Source of the DNA: Blepharisma japonicum
Taxonomy: Eukaryota; Ciliophora; Heterotrichea; Heterotrichida; Blepharismidae
Assembly: GCA_949751835.1 (NCBI GenBank)
Contig: CATKHK010000066.1
Coordinates: 124,001-188,000, forward strand
Length of the DNA stretch: 64,000 nt
Reading direction: 5' to 3'
Shown here in pieces: positions 21,805-33,621 of the stretch. Under the pieces are notes generated by a model. The model was not told the DNA's origin and did not search any database. It saw only the letters and a program-made list of their open reading frames with translations. The position numbers and the translations under genes were made by a program. Each line of letters begins with the position of its first letter. Position 1 is the stretch's first letter.

Positions 21805-23626
21805 ATGAAGTCTAATGAACTAGATTCCCTTGAGAAATATATGCAAGATGTCCAAAAATTATTAGATGAATCCTCAGCTTCCAAAGGGGAACAAATTGAA
21901 GCTGAAGATCCCAATGAAGATTTCAACCCAAAGATCATTCAGCCTCATGAGGAAAACTTTATTGACGAAACCATTGAGCAATTAAAAGAACAAAGCAAAA
22001 TTGTCCCGACTTTAAATCCTGTTAATCATGGCTTGCAGAACTATAAATCATTCAGAAAAGTATTGCTTAATATAGGATTTTTATCATATCCACCCAGACA
22101 TCGCAAGTTTGGCACCAGAAAAAGTTCAGAAATTGAAAGAAGATTTAGAAATTCAAACTGAAGGAGAAAATGTGCCTTCTCCAATCGCATCGTTTGGACA
22201 TCTTCAGTTTTCTGACGAATTGATTGAAAAAATCATTAAAATGGGGTTTGAGCAGCCAACGCCAATTCAATGTATAGCATTACCATGTGCCCTTAGTGGA
22301 AGAGATATAATGGGAATTGCAAAAACAGGATCAGGTAAAACTGCAGCCTATATATGACCTATGCTTTATCATGTAGCCGACCAATATAAAATTGGCAAAA
22401 ATGAAGGACCAATAGCTGCAATATTAGTCCCAACAAGAGAGCTCTGTATTCAAGTCTACAAAGAAGCTAAAAAATACGCCAGAGTTTTCAAACTGAGATG
22501 TGTCCATGTATATGGTGGTATTCCTAAGCACGAACAGTGAAGAGAATTAAGAGCAGGCTGCGAAATTGTTATAGCGACCCCAGGCAGACTGATTGATCTT
22601 ATCAAATCGAAAGCTACGAGCCTAAGAAGGATTAGCTATATTGTTATAGATGAAGCTGATATTATGTTCAATTTAGGCTTTGACTATCAATGCCGCTCTA
22701 TATTATCTCAAATAAGGCCAGATAGACAAACCTTATTATTTTCAGCTACGTTTAAAAAGAAATTACAAAAATTTGCAAGTGATGTGCTGACAAATCCAAT
22801 TAAAATTGTGATAGGAAAAGAAGGAGGGTCAAATGAAGACATTGTACAAGAATTTATAATTCTTGACCATTTTTCTAAAAAATTAACATGGCTGCTAGAG
22901 CACATTCACGAATTTTTAGAAAAGGGGCTTGTCCTTATGTTTGTGAAACATAGAAGTAGCACTGAAGAATTATGTGGGATTTTAAAAGAAGCCAAAGTTC
23001 CAGCTGGGAATCTGCATGGCGATATGGATCAATATGAACGAGAATCTATCATGTACAAATTCAGCCATGGGGAGCTCAAGGTACTAATAGCTACAGATGT
23101 TGCTAGCAGAGGCCTTGATATTCTCCAAATCAAAACAATAATAAATTATGATTGTGCGAAAGATGCAGAAACCCATACACATAGAATTGGAAGGACAGGT
23201 AGAGCAGGAGCCCAAGGAATTGCATATACTTTGCTTACTAAGCATGATAAAAGATTTGCAGGAGAACTTATGCAGAGTCTCGAATATAATGAACAAATAG
23301 TCCCAAGGGATCTTGAAGAACTAGCTATGCAAGACTCATATTTTAGAAATCAAAGATCTAAAAAATTCAGCCAAAATCAAAGAAAAGTTGGAGACTTAGA
23401 AAGAGCTAATGAGCTTTATACAACTTTTGGAGGAAAAAAATTCGATATAGAGCAGTCAACAAATATCCAAGAGTTCAGAGAGCATTTGAATCAAAAGAAA
23501 AAAGACCATTTAATTAGTGAATTCAAGAGGAGTTTTGTAGCTGCAGGGACTTTAGATTCAACTATATCTGAGCCAACTGTTACTTATTTAGATAAACCAA
23601 GAAAAAAGCCTAAATGGGATAGCTAA
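21805..23626 (+). CDS. DDX42: DEAD-box RNA helicase, DDX42 type
   Basis: 601 residues after removing a 16-nt intron (22060-22075), which restores [13 protein letters not shown]-motif: F-E-Q-P-T-P-I-Q-C. Motif I: A-K-T-G-S-G-K-T. Motif Ia: P-T-R-E-L-C. The DEAD box is in V-I-D-E-A-D, and motif III is S-A-T. C-terminal motifs V and VI are D-V-A-S-R-G-L-D and [10 protein letters not shown]. Several Trp residues are TGA-encoded, such as the one after A-A-Y-I. The F-x-H-I-H-P-D-I and [20 protein letters not shown] segments are closest to DDX42, a U2 snRNP/SF3b-associated helicase. Prp5/DDX46 is the next best match. Confidence 0.93.
22060..22075 (+). other. 16-nt intron in DDX42-type gene
   Basis: Reads GTATTGCTTAATATAG. 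It shifts the frame by one if retained; removing it joins the upstream frame to the helicase core through a conserved segment. Ends in TAG with A at the sixth position from the 3' end. Confidence 0.93.
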
Positions 23627-23643
23627 TATTTTTTAAATAAAAT

Positions 23644-24630
23644 CTATTTAATTTTTTTCTTTTTGTCATTTTTCTTTTTCTCATTTCTTTTGTTTTCAGC
23701 TGCTACATTTTTTATCAGGAAATAAAATACAGCTGAAAAAATAAAAAATATAATTATCACATATCCCCAACCAAAATTATAAGCAATGTTTTCCTGAGGA
23801 TTTGCGGTATCATCATTTTTATCTTGCTCGTATTTATTTCCTGATAGCTTTTTGTGTGCATCTACTAATTCCTTGAAAATTTGATGCTGTTTCTTAGTAT
23901 AGCTTATTTCGTTTATGCCTTCAAATTGGCTTCGATCCCATTCTAAATATTTCCTATATTGAGGCAACACTGAAGCATTTTCTTTTTCCTCTAAAATTTG
24001 GAAAGTGTCTTCATCTGTGATCCCATATACACATTTTTCAAGGATATCTCCAAGTATTTTGTTAGTTCCTCTTTCCTTTGACAGCTTAGGATATTTTTCT
24101 AGCAGTTTAGTGATTTCTTCTAAGTCTTCTCTTACTATAAATCTAGCCAGTACAAAGCAAGCTGCAAGTTTTTGTTTTCTGTTCTCTACAGGTTGGTCTT
24201 CTTCGTCTAGACCAATAGCTTTTTTCATTTCATTGGTTTGGTCAACAATTTCTTGAAAAATAATTAGTTGCTCAGTTGTGTATTCTCTTTTGGTTTGCAG
24301 ATCTATAGGGCCTTCACTCCAGGTCATCAATTCTTTGTGCTTAGGCAAGTACTTCACTTTTTCACCTTTTTCAATTATATCAATAGCTTCTTCTGGTGAG
24401 ATTTTTTCTGCGCACTCTAAAATGATGTCTCCTATGACCCTGTTTATGTATCTTTCTTCTTGTTCCTTAGGGACATCTTTGAAGAGTCTTTCAAAATCAT
24501 CCTTTTCTTCAATCATTTTAAGTCTTGCAAGCTTTATGCATGCGTTTGCTTTTTCTTTCAGAAATTTGAAATTTTCCTCTTGTGCTACAGAAGCATAGAG
24601 AAATAAAAACAAAATGAAAGAAGTTTTCAT
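23644..24630 (-). CDS. Type I ER membrane protein with two tandem repeats
   Basis: 328 residues. Signal peptide (M-K-T-S-F-I-L-F-L-F-L-Y-A-S), a lumenal region, one TM helix near 282-303 and a short Lys-rich cytosolic tail (K-K-K-N-D-K-K-K-K-I-K) that suggests ER retention. The lumenal region is an internal duplication: A-C-I-K-L-A-R, G-D-I-I-L-E-C, Y-L-P-K-H-K-E-L-M-T-W and I-F-Q-E-I-V-D in copy 1 align with A-C-F-V-L-A-R, G-D-I-L-E-K-C, V-L-P-Q-Y-R-K-Y-L-E-W and I-F-K-E-L-V-D in copy 2. I do not recognise the domain. Paired Cys residues in each copy could form disulphides. Confidence 0.82.
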   Translation of the reverse strand: MKTSFILFLFLYASVAQEENFKFLKEKANACIKLARLKMIEEKDDFERLFKDVPKEQEERYINRVIGDIILECAEKISPEEAIDIIEKGEKVKYLPKHKELMTWSEGPIDLQTKREYTTEQLIIFQEIVDQTNEMKKAIGLDEEDQPVENRKQKLAACFVLARFIVREDLEEITKLLEKYPKLSKERGTNKILGDILEKCVYGITDEDTFQILEEKENASVLPQYRKYLEWDRSQFEGINEISYTKKQHQIFKELVDAHKKLSGNKYEQDKNDDTANPQENIAYNFGWGYVIIIFFIFSAVFYFLIKNVAAENKRNEKKKNDKKKKIK

Positions 24631-25088
24631 TTTATTTATAAATTGAGAAAATTATATCATTATTTAGAATAAATACAAAAAAATTCTCCTAAATCTTACA
24701 AAAAAATTGCGAATGAAAATTAAGTATGGTTTATAATTGAAAAATCCAAAACTTATCATAAATCCAGAGAAATTGAAAGTGGATCGAATCTTCCCCAAAA
24801 AATCAATAAAAGCGAAGAGAGTGAGCCTGGGATATTAAAGTGCCCAAATGTCCATTAAAACAGCGATTCCTATACAGAGTCAAGGGATAAAAATTTTAAA
24901 TCCTGGCATTGAATGTGAATAATTATCTTATCAGGATTGAAGTATCTCTGCTGTGATGTTTTTGATAATTGCTTTATAATAAACAATTTTGGCATTTCTT
25001 TATTAGTTTTCCTATTCTTATTATTTTTGCTTTCTTTTCATATCTCCTTTTATATTCTTATATATTAGATTTGTAGAATTCAATAAAT
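24631..25088. other. Intergenic region with one weak small frame
   Basis: 458 bp between divergent genes. On the minus strand an ATG-started frame (M-P-G-F-K-I-F-I-P-W-L-C-I-G-I-A-V-L-M) covers about 24 codons around 24840-24915, then hits TAA. The following frame stays open for a further 55 codons without an ATG. No 15/16-nt intron with GT and AG fits to remove the stop, so I do not call a gene. A B-box-like GGATCGAATCT near 24781 has no tRNA around it. Confidence 0.4.
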
Positions 25089-27878
25089 ATGAACACTTCT
25101 AATTTAAGAACTGTGTGCTATATAATTGCTTCAATCAACTACAATATTACTCAGAATAAACTCAAGTTTCAAATATATGACAAAGAATTAAATGAAACTA
25201 TAGCAAGCATTTTTCGACTTCAAAATCTAGATAACACTCTTAAAAAATTCCACAATTTATTAGGTAAGAGCCTTTCAGAGACATTTGATACAATTTTTAA
25301 AAGAAACCCAACTTGGGGCAGATATATAGAAAAGACAATAGAAGCTATAAGTTTACCAAAAGAATCAACTAATCTAAAAGATGTGCTTTTTGTTTACAAA
25401 AGATCGCCTAACATAAAATCATATATTTACGAAAACAAATATAAACTAATTTCCAGTTTTAGTGAAAGGAAAGTCTTTTGCTTATTTGATGAGATTTGGT
25501 ATGATTGCAGCAGCAGTATAGAATTACCGATTAAAGAAATCCCTGATTTCACTTTTCCAACAACATTGGTTTATTTGAAAGTTAATAAAACTTGAATACC
25601 TAACAATATTGAAATAGCATCTGAGCAAAGCCGAAGAATGCAAAAATTAGCCAGTGATATTAAACCAAATGAAATCGTTAGAAGAAATGTTTCAGCAGAT
25701 ACTATAGCTTCTACTCCCAAGAATCTTTCTAATTCTCCTAAATCATCATTGAAGGAAGAAAATCATAAAAGTCTGAATATCATTCCAGAACTATCAGAAA
25801 AAGCAAGATATAACAAAGAAGACTGAACAGAAATACCACGTGACAATAAATTCAGAGACAGAGAATATAGCAAGATTGCTGATTCCGATGATAAAACAAT
25901 TTATCCGAATATAAAAATATTAAATGAAAGATGCTTAGTTGATCTTGAGACAAGATTAATAAAACTTTTTGAAGAGAAGCTCCAGAAAAGCTTAGAAATA
26001 TACAAGCGCGAAGAATCTTTAAAATATCAAAAAGCCAATAAATCCAAAGAAGATCTATTTAAATTTACTGAACTGCAACAGGCATTACAATCTTTAGATG
26101 GGAAATTCAAAGAATTTAATCTTAAATTAGAGAAGCTTGATGCTTCTAAAAATAATATAGATCCTGAATCAATCATTAAAGAAACAGAAGCAAGGGTGAG
26201 TGATGGTCTAAAAGCAGTTTTATATCAAAGGGATAAAAGATTGTATCAGGAAATAAAATCAATCAAAGATTCGAAAATTTCAAGCTCATCAATTGACTTA
26301 GAAATATTAAAAACAGAAATATTAAAAGAGATTAATAAAACTACTAAAAATAAATTTACTGAGCTAGAAAATCATATCAGTAAAGAAGTTCGCGATTTAA
26401 ATGAAAAATATAATATTTTAGAGAGCAAAATCAGCAATAAGGATTCTTCTATCGAAAATATCAAATACGAATTAAAAGATATTGGCCAAAAAATTCAAAG
26501 TCTTCCAAACAAGTGAGAAGTCAATAGCCTTAAAGATAAAATTAACAGTTGGAATAATGATAGAGAAAGTAGCTTAAGGGATTGAGAGTCCCTTAAAGCG
26601 CAAATAAATAGTCTTGCAGCATCAATTTTAGACAATAAGAAACTGAAAGATGAGTTAGATAATGCTAATTATAAGATACTGCAATTAGAAAATATAATGA
26701 ATAAACGATCTCCTGAGAGTTCAATCGAAATTAATGATTATCAGATTGTACAGAGCAGCAAATCCTTAACAGGGAATCAATCAAAGGCTCAATCTTTAGA
26801 ATTACTTGAAAAGAATTACCAGCCGAGAAATAATTTATATTATATAAATAATAAGGATAGACAATTTGAAAATCAAAGGATGAGGATGCATTCTCCTGAG
26901 AGTCAAACCTACATCAGTGATTCTCGAAATATACCTATAGAGGAGTTATCACCAACTACCCGATTAAGAAGCCTCCCTCAAAAGCCACTTAAAGAGTTCC
27001 CAAGCACCTTGCAGATTAAAAATGAACAGCCATACATCAACACTCAAAAAAATTATAATATTCATCAGAAAAATATTTACAGCAAATCAGGATTGCCTAA
27101 TATAGAAAACACCTGCTATATGAATTCTCTTATTCAAATATTTGCAAGTGCTACTGAATTTGTTGAATATATAAAAAATTGTTCCTCTAATAAATTATTT
27201 TGAAAATTGAGCCAAATTATAGAGTTAATGCAATCTAACTCCGAAGAAGATAATATAAGGCCGCTTCTAAAAGAATTGAAAAATATAGTTTCAGAAGAAT
27301 ACTCAATGGTACTTTTTATTTAGTATAACGGATTTTCTGAAAATGATGCAAAAGAGTTATTTGTTATTATTTCAGATAAAATTGAAAATCAAGATCTTTT
27401 TACTGTTGTCAAAAAGCAATCATTTACTTGCAAATCTTATTTTCGACATAAAACATATTATGAAGATCGTTCAAATCTTTTAATTATTCCAATAAATAAG
27501 CAAAATGATATAGAAAACTTCTTTAAAGACATAAAAGAATGAAAGATTTATTCAGGGGAAAATCAATTAAATTGCACAGATTGTGGATCATTAAGAGACA
27601 CTATAATGAGTACTGAAAGTATTCAATGGCCAAATATTTTAGCAATCTACATGCCCGACTATAAGTCATCAAAAGAAATTTCAGATTCATTTAAGATTGA
27701 AAATTATTTTTACAGCATTTTCGGAGTCATATGCTATTATGGGAATCATTTTATGGCATTTACTAAAAATGATGAAAATGAATGGGAAAAATATAATGAT
27801 TCTAATGTGAGTAAAACGGATCCTGATTGGAATAGGCTTTATCTTGCATTTTATAAGAAAATAAATATTAAATGCTAA
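25089..27878 (+). CDS. Coiled-coil ubiquitin-specific protease (USP, C19)
   Basis: 924 residues after removing a 15-nt intron at 27309-27323, with several TGA as Trp. Residues 1-180 are a globular unknown region. About 270-540 is a long coiled coil, and about 540-660 is polar. The last roughly 270 residues are a compact USP domain. The Cys box is G-L-P-N-I-E-N-T-C-Y-M-N-S-L-I-Q, where the Cys in N-T-C-Y-M-N is the nucleophile. There is a zinc-like C-T-D-C pair, and a His box Y-Y-G-N-H-F-M-A-F with W-E-K-Y-N-D downstream. The domain is small for a USP but the catalytic residues are present. It lies 933 bp upstream of the ubiquitin-like array on the same strand. A role in processing the array's fusion products is possible but unproven. 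Confidence 0.87.
27309..27323 (+). other. 15-nt intron in USP gene
   Basis: Reads GTACTTTTTATTTAG, phase 0. Retained, it ends the frame with TAG inside the USP domain; removal continues Y-S-M into Y-N-G-F-S-E-N-D-A-K-E-L, a normal USP helix. Confidence 0.92.
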
Positions 27879-28811
27879 AAATGCGCTTTCTAAATTTTTT
27901 TTACTTCATAGCTTGATTTAAATTTAAAACTAACTTTATGCTGTGAAAAAAAGTCTCTATTTTATAACAAATTTATTACGACAATAATTTTCTTGATAAT
28001 TATTTTAGAACGACATTGAGAAAAGAAAAATACGGTACTAAAATTTGATATGGTTGACAGTCATAAAATTGATTGATTTCTCATGCAAATGCAAATTTTA
28101 TTTTAATTCTTATATAATGTAGAAACCAAGTTAACTCATTGCATTGCATTACTCTTTTCATTATTATTTTTATTCAAAATCTCAATAATTTTTTGTTCAT
28201 TGAAATTCCAATGATATATGGAGCAAATTTGGAAAGCAGTGATGCTAATTTACCTATTTTATTATCTTAATTATTCTGCTTTTTCAATGATTTAATGCTT
28301 AAGGCATTAATTTTGTGGTATGACAAATTGTTTCAGATCCTCAAACATTGATTTTTTTGTATTCCATGATCAAACTGTACCAATCCCATTTCTATATTCA
28401 AATATTTAGCTTTGATCTTGATTTGCTGCATGGAAGTCTAATTATTTTCTCTCTGTTGCAACATATTAATATTCAATGATACCTCTTAGTGGGATCATTG
28501 AGGTATATGCAATTAATTAATTTGATAACTTTAATAATGTATTGGTTAATTTTTATCAATAATTATAAATTTCCTGAGGAATTAAGAAAATTTCTTTGAT
28601 TACTCTTTATTAATCATTGTAATTTGGCTTCCAAACAATCATAAATTTCGAGCATTAAACTTTGGAGATAAAATGGAATAGAGAATGATAGACATTATAT
28701 CATTTTATCTAACTTTTTAGAGATATGTGGGCCAAAAAATCATTTTCTTTTTGCATACTCAATAATAAGATTTCTGAGTTCAACTGGCATTTTAATATAA
28801 TTTAATAATAA
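27879..28811. promoter_or_regulatory. Long spacer between USP gene and ubiquitin-like array
   Basis: 933 bp, AT-rich. A 54-codon minus frame (about 28270-28433, ATG-started, one TGA) has no recognisable features. The last 60 bp (from about 28768, AAGATTTCTGA then TTTAATATAATTTAATAATAAATGAA) recurs nearly unchanged upstream of the other single-domain Ubl copies at 30236 and 32616, so it is probably their shared core promoter. A short imperfect inverted repeat lies near 28478-28510. Confidence 0.5.
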
Positions 28812-29042
28812 ATGAAGCTATCTATAAGCACTTTGACTGGAAAGACGCTAGTTATTGATGCAGAGCCTAATGATTCAGGTTTAAATATTAAAGAAAAGAT
28901 TCAAGACATAGAAGGCATTCCTCCATGCATGCAAGCTTTGGTATATGTTAACAGACAGCTTAGTAACGATCTCACATTAGCAGATTATGGAATATTTACA
29001 GAAGCGTCATTAAGGCTCATAATAAATTTGAGGGGATGCTAA
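28812..29042 (+). CDS. Ubiquitin-like monomer, type A copy 1
   Basis: 76 residues, the exact length of ubiquitin. Starts M-K-L-S-I-S-T-L-T-G-K-T-L-V-I-D-A-E-P and ends I-I-N-L-R-G-C. The beta-grasp core is kept, but the segment matching ubiquitin 37-48 reads P-P-C-M-Q-A-L-V-Y-V-N-R-Q, so the Lys48 position is Arg and the D-Q-Q motif is altered. The final residue is Cys where ubiquitin has Gly76. It is more diverged from copy 3 (32616) than expected if both were constrained, so it may be relaxing. Confidence 0.82.
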   Translation: MKLSISTLTGKTLVIDAEPNDSGLNIKEKIQDIEGIPPCMQALVYVNRQLSNDLTLADYGIFTEASLRLIINLRGC

Positions 29043-29141
29043 TAACTAATTAAATTCTTATTTTAACCAGAGAAATATTTATAATATATCTATAACTTTA
29101 GAATTCTGTTCTATTCTGATTAAAAGGTCTTTTAATAAATA

Positions 29142-29437
29142 ATGCAAATATTTATCAAAACCCCAAAGAAAAGACCATAGCTCTTAATGTGAAGTCTTCA
29201 GGCACTATTGATAACATAAAAGCTGAAATTTAAAGCAAGGAAGGAGTTCCTCCAGACCAGCAAAGATTGATTTTTGCAGGAAAACAATTAGAAGATGGTA
29301 AAACTATGCAGATTATAACATCTAGAAAGAATTAGCACTTCCTTTAGGTTTACGTCTTAGAGGAGGCATTTTAATAGCAATTATTATAAAAATTTAAATG
29401 GTGCATACCATGAAATAAACGTAAACTTTGAAGCGCT
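29142..29437 (+). pseudogene. Broken ubiquitin-Ubl fusion (type B copy 1)
   Basis: Starts ATGCAAATATTTATC like the intact type B genes, but several small deletions shift the frame within the first 15 codons. Stops follow, and the second Ubl half fades out near 29437. Recognisable fragments include the segment matching [16 protein letters not shown] in another frame. Clearly a decayed copy of the gene type seen intact at 33017. Confidence 0.85.
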
Positions 29438-29762
29438 ATAATGCACTATAAGATTTTACTGAAATTTTATAATACAATTTAGGCGAACAAGAGCGAAATA
29501 GGTTAAAATAATAAATCTAACTATATATAATGAATGCCGGCTTGCCTTTGCTACTCTACTATATAATGAGAATAATAACAATGGAGTATTTATATTTATG
29601 TTGAATAGGTTTAGGACATTAAGATTACAAAAACTCTCCTTCAATCTAGCCAAAAATTTCCCACATCCCAAGGGATAATTAGCTTTAAATTGGTTCTTAT
29701 TTAAAAAGATTTGGATTAAATAGAAATTTTGCTTATTTAATTAAAAATGTCTTTTAATAATT

Positions 29763-29994
29763 ATGCAAATATTTGTCAAAATGCTCACAGGAAAGACCAT
29801 AACTCTTGATGTGGAGCCTTCAGACACCATTGATTTTTTAAAGGCTAAAATCCAAGAAAAAGAAGAAATTCGTCCAGATGCAAAGGTTAATTTTCGCAGG
29901 AAAACAATTAGAAGATTGAAAAACTCTTGCAAGATATAATATTGGAAAAGAAGCAACATTTCATTTAATTTTACGGATTAGAGGAGGGATTTAA
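29763..29994 (+). pseudogene. Frameshifted divergent ubiquitin (type B' copy 1)
   Basis: Nearly identical to the intact copy at 32082, including the preceding 80 bp. Two bases are missing in the stretch coding for R-P-D-E-Q-R (around 29875-29882), so the frame is lost in mid-domain. It still carries the T-G-A that replaces the Gly47 codon, so that change predates the duplication. Confidence 0.85.
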
Positions 29995-30235
29995 TGGCAA
30001 AGATAATAAGATCCTCTCTTTTGGATTTTAAAATGCTCTGCTCCAGATTTTCCTTTACCCTAGTAAACTCAAGTGTTCAATTTAGATATAAAAATGGCAA
30101 AAATAGTATTAAAATATTATCGTTTCTTACAAAACTATAGAATTTGTTTAATAATTTTTTATTTATAAATTAAATGGGATTTAAAATGCTAATATAAGAT
30201 TTCTGATCTGACATTCTTATATAATTTAATAATAA

Positions 30236-30434
30236 ATGAAACTAGTTATTGATGCAGAACCTAGTGACTCTCCTCTAAATATTAAAGAAAAGATTCAGGC
30301 TAGAAGGCATTTCTCCAGATCAGCAGATTCTGATTTATGCTGGCCAGCAGCTTAGTAACGATTTTGCATTAGCAGATTATGGAATATATACTGAAGCGTC
30401 ATTAAGCCTCAAAATAAATTTGAGGGGCTGCTAA
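30236..30434 (+). pseudogene. Deleted Ubl monomer (type A copy 2)
   Basis: Compared with the intact copy at 32616, it lacks 30 nt just after the third codon (in-frame loss of ten codons), and a second 2-nt deletion near 30299 breaks the frame. The promoter-like block and the 3' flank match the intact copy closely. Confidence 0.85.
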
Positions 30435-30614
30435 TAACTAATTAAATTCTTAACGATTGAAGAAATATAATTTTATCTGTCAAATAATTTAAGAATTCTG
30501 ATAATTAACGAGTTAATTACATTTCTAAATACTTATTTAAAACATTTATACATCTAGAATTATAGAATTATAGATTTCTCTTCTATTCTGATTAAAAAAT
30601 GTCTTTTAATAATT

Positions 30615-31091
30615 ATGCAAATATTTGTCAAAACCCTCACAGGAAAGACCATAGCTTTTGATGTGGAGTCTTCAGACACTATTGATAACATAAAAGATAA
30701 AATTCAATACAAGGAAGGTATTCCTCCAGACCAGCAAAGGCTGATCTTTGAAGGAAAACAATTAAGAAACGGAAGAACTTTGGCATTTTATAACATCCAG
30801 AAAGAATCAACACTGTATTTAGTTTTACCTCTTGGAGGAAGGATTTTAATAGCAATTATTGTAAGTTTTTTTAAGGATGGTGTAGATCATGAAATAAATG
30901 TAGACTCTGAAGTCACTATTGAGCATCTCAAAGAAATCTGCATGGAATTGGTTAATGTTCCTGTAGATCAGCAAAGACTTATTTTTAAAGGAAAATTGCT
31001 TGAAGATGGAAGGACAATTGATGAATATGGAGTCAGTGCTGGGGCACATATATATATTTGCTTATCGCCTAAAAGGCCGCTAAATATTTGA
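30615..31091 (+). CDS. Ubiquitin-Ubl fusion, type B copy 3, decaying
   Basis: 158 residues, still one open frame. The ubiquitin half is recognisable ([16 protein letters not shown]), but its C-terminus reads L-V-L-P-L-G-G-R instead of L-V-L-R-L-R-G-G, so DUB cleavage and activation are doubtful. The second half ends S-P-K-R-P-L-N-I because of a shift close to the end, so it lacks the L-K-G-C of copy 4. Other core changes (Q-Y-K-E, F-E-G-K) also suggest lost constraint. It may be transcribed, but I expect a pseudogene in progress. Confidence 0.6.
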   Translation: MQIFVKTLTGKTIAFDVESSDTIDNIKDKIQYKEGIPPDQQRLIFEGKQLRNGRTLAFYNIQKESTLYLVLPLGGRILIAIIVSFFKDGVDHEINVDSEVTIEHLKEICMELVNVPVDQQRLIFKGKLLEDGRTIDEYGVSAGAHIYICLSPKRPLNI

Positions 31092-31243
31092 TAGAAAATT
31101 TATAAAAATAATTAAAAAAAATGAAGCGTAATACGGATATTCAATATAATAATCAGCTAGTTTAAGCTCCAGTAAAAATAAATTAATGAAAAATATAAGA
31201 GTCAATCTATTTTATACTGATAAAAATATAAACAATCTTAATT

Positions 31244-31706
31244 ATGCAGATATTTGTTAAAACGCTAACAGGAAAAACCATAACTTTTGATGTGAAGTCT
31301 TCAGATACAGTTGATTATTTAAAGGCTATAATTCAAGCCAAGGAAGGAATTCCTCTAGATCAGCAAAGACTGATTTTTGCAGGAAAAGAATTAATAGAGG
31401 ATTATCAGCAGCTATCAGACTATAATATTGCAAAATTCTCAACTCTGCATTTACTTCCGACTTAGAGGAGGGGTCATTATGACAATTGTTGTTAAAAATT
31501 TAGCTGGGACAAGCACTGAACTGAACATAGATTCTGAAGATACTGTTGAGCATCTGAAGCAGAATTACCAAGAACAAGTCGGTGTCCCTGCAGATCAGCA
31601 AAGAATAATTTTTGCAGGAACACAACTTGAAGATGAAAAGGCCCTTGCTGAGTATGGAGTGAGTCCTGGAGCAATAATGCATGTAATTACTCGTTTGAGA
31701 TGCTAA
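31244..31706 (+). pseudogene. Frameshifted ubiquitin-Ubl fusion (type C copy 1)
   Basis: Close relative of the intact gene at 33622. Two bases are missing at the junction coding for L-H-L-V-L-R-L (around 31450-31458), so the ubiquitin half ends early and the Ubl half is out of frame. The Ubl half is otherwise intact from its internal ATG near 31479 to R-L-R-C and could be made separately if translation started there. Confidence 0.75.
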
Positions 31707-32081
31707 AATCTAATTATTTAAAAAATGAGATAATCATACTAATTTATAGTGACTAATAAAGGCGCAAACATTTTTCAGAAAATAATATAAAGTGAAATAA
31801 TAAATATATATAATGAATACTGCTTGCTTTTGCTACTATACTTTATAAATTAAGATAACAACAATAGAATATTTATATTTAATAAATAGGCATATCTCGA
31901 CTCTTATAATAATTATTTCAAACATTTATTTGCTAGGGTATTAATATTAAAAAACTCTCCTTCAATCTAACCAAAAATTTCTCCATCCAAGGGATAATTA
32001 GCTTTAAATTGATTCTTATTTAAAAAGATTTAGATTAAATAGAAATTTTGCTTATTTAATTAAAAATGTCTTTTAATAATT

Positions 32082-32315
32082 ATGCAAATATTTGTCAAAA
32101 TGCTCACAGGAAAGACCATAACTCTTGATGTGGAGCCTTCAGACACCATTGATTTTTTAAAGGCTAAAATCCAAGAAAAAGAAGAAATTCGTCCAGATGA
32201 GCAAAGGTTAATTTTCGCAGGAAAACAATTAGAAGATTGAAAAACTATTGCAAGATATAATATTGGAAAAGAAGCAACATTTCATTTAATTTTACGGATG
32301 AGAGGAGGGATTTAA
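32082..32315 (+). CDS. Divergent single ubiquitin, type B' copy 2
   Basis: 77 residues: [16 protein letters not shown] start, and R-M-R-G-G-I then TAA at the end, so it has one residue (Ile) after Gly-Gly, as final units of ubiquitin genes often do. Reading in ciliate code is essential: the codon matching Gly47 is TGA, giving K-Q-L-E-D-W. Lys48 is kept; Lys63 is kept (N-I-G-K-E). Other changes are [16 protein letters not shown] and A-R-Y-N. Maturation would need removal of the terminal Ile. Confidence 0.75.
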
Positions 32316-32615
32316 TGGCAAAGATAATAAGATTATTAATACATAATTTATTCAATAAATATTTTTCTACCTGATATAATAAGATCCTCTCTTTTGGAGT
32401 TTTAAAATAATCTACTCAAGATTTACCTTTACCGTAGTAAGCTCAAGTGCTCAATTTAGATATAAAAATGGCAAAAATAGTATTAAAATATCATGGTTTC
32501 TTACAAAACTATAGGATTTATTGAATAATTTTTTTAATTATAAATTAAGTGGGATTTAATATTGCTAATATAAGATTTCTGATCTTACCTGACATTTTTA
32601 TATAATTTAATAATT

Positions 32616-32846
32616 ATGAAACTATCAGTAAGCACTTTAACTGGAAAGACGTTAGTTATTGATGCAGAACCTAGTGACTCTCCTCTAAATATTAAAGAAA
32701 AGATTCAGGACTTAGAAGGCATTCCTCCAGATCAGCAGATTCTGATTTATGCTGGCCGACAGCTTAGTAACGATTTTGTATTAGCAGATTATGGAATATA
32801 TACTGAAGCGTCATTAAGCCTCATAATAAATTTGAGGGGATGCTAA
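32616..32846 (+). CDS. Ubiquitin-like monomer, type A copy 3
   Basis: 76 residues, intact. Core I-P-P-D-Q-Q-I-L-I-Y-A-G-R-Q-L-S-N-D keeps the ubiquitin loop, but Lys48 is Arg and Lys63 is lost (T-E-A-S-L). C-terminus I-I-N-L-R-G-C: Gly75 retained, Gly76 replaced by Cys. This is the best-preserved type A copy and the likely functional one. Whether it is conjugated is unknown. Confidence 0.85.
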   Translation: MKLSVSTLTGKTLVIDAEPSDSPLNIKEKIQDLEGIPPDQQILIYAGRQLSNDFVLADYGIYTEASLSLIINLRGC

Positions 32847-32923
32847 TAACTAATTAAATTCTTAACGATTGAAGAAATATAGTTTATCTGTCAAATAATT
32901 TAAGACTTCTGATAATTAGCTAG

Positions 32924-33481
<558 letters not shown>

Positions 33482-33621
33482 ATAAAAATAATTAAAAAAT
33501 GAAGCATAATTCGGATATTCAATATAATAATCAGCTAGTTTAAGCTCCAGTAAAAATAAATTAATGAAAAATATAAGAATCAATCTATTTTATACTGATA
33601 AAAATATAAACAATCATAATT

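Noticed and set aside
24760-24800. tRNA B-box-like sequence GGATCGAATCT
   Set aside because: No A-box, no acceptor stem and no anticodon loop can be paired around it.
24780-24920. Small minus-strand membrane-protein-like frame, possible complex I subunit
   Set aside because: TAA after about 24 codons; no GT...AG pair of 15/16 nt bridges it; resemblance too short.
28270-28433. 54-codon minus-strand frame upstream of the Ub array
   Set aside because: No resemblance to any protein and no support beyond being open.
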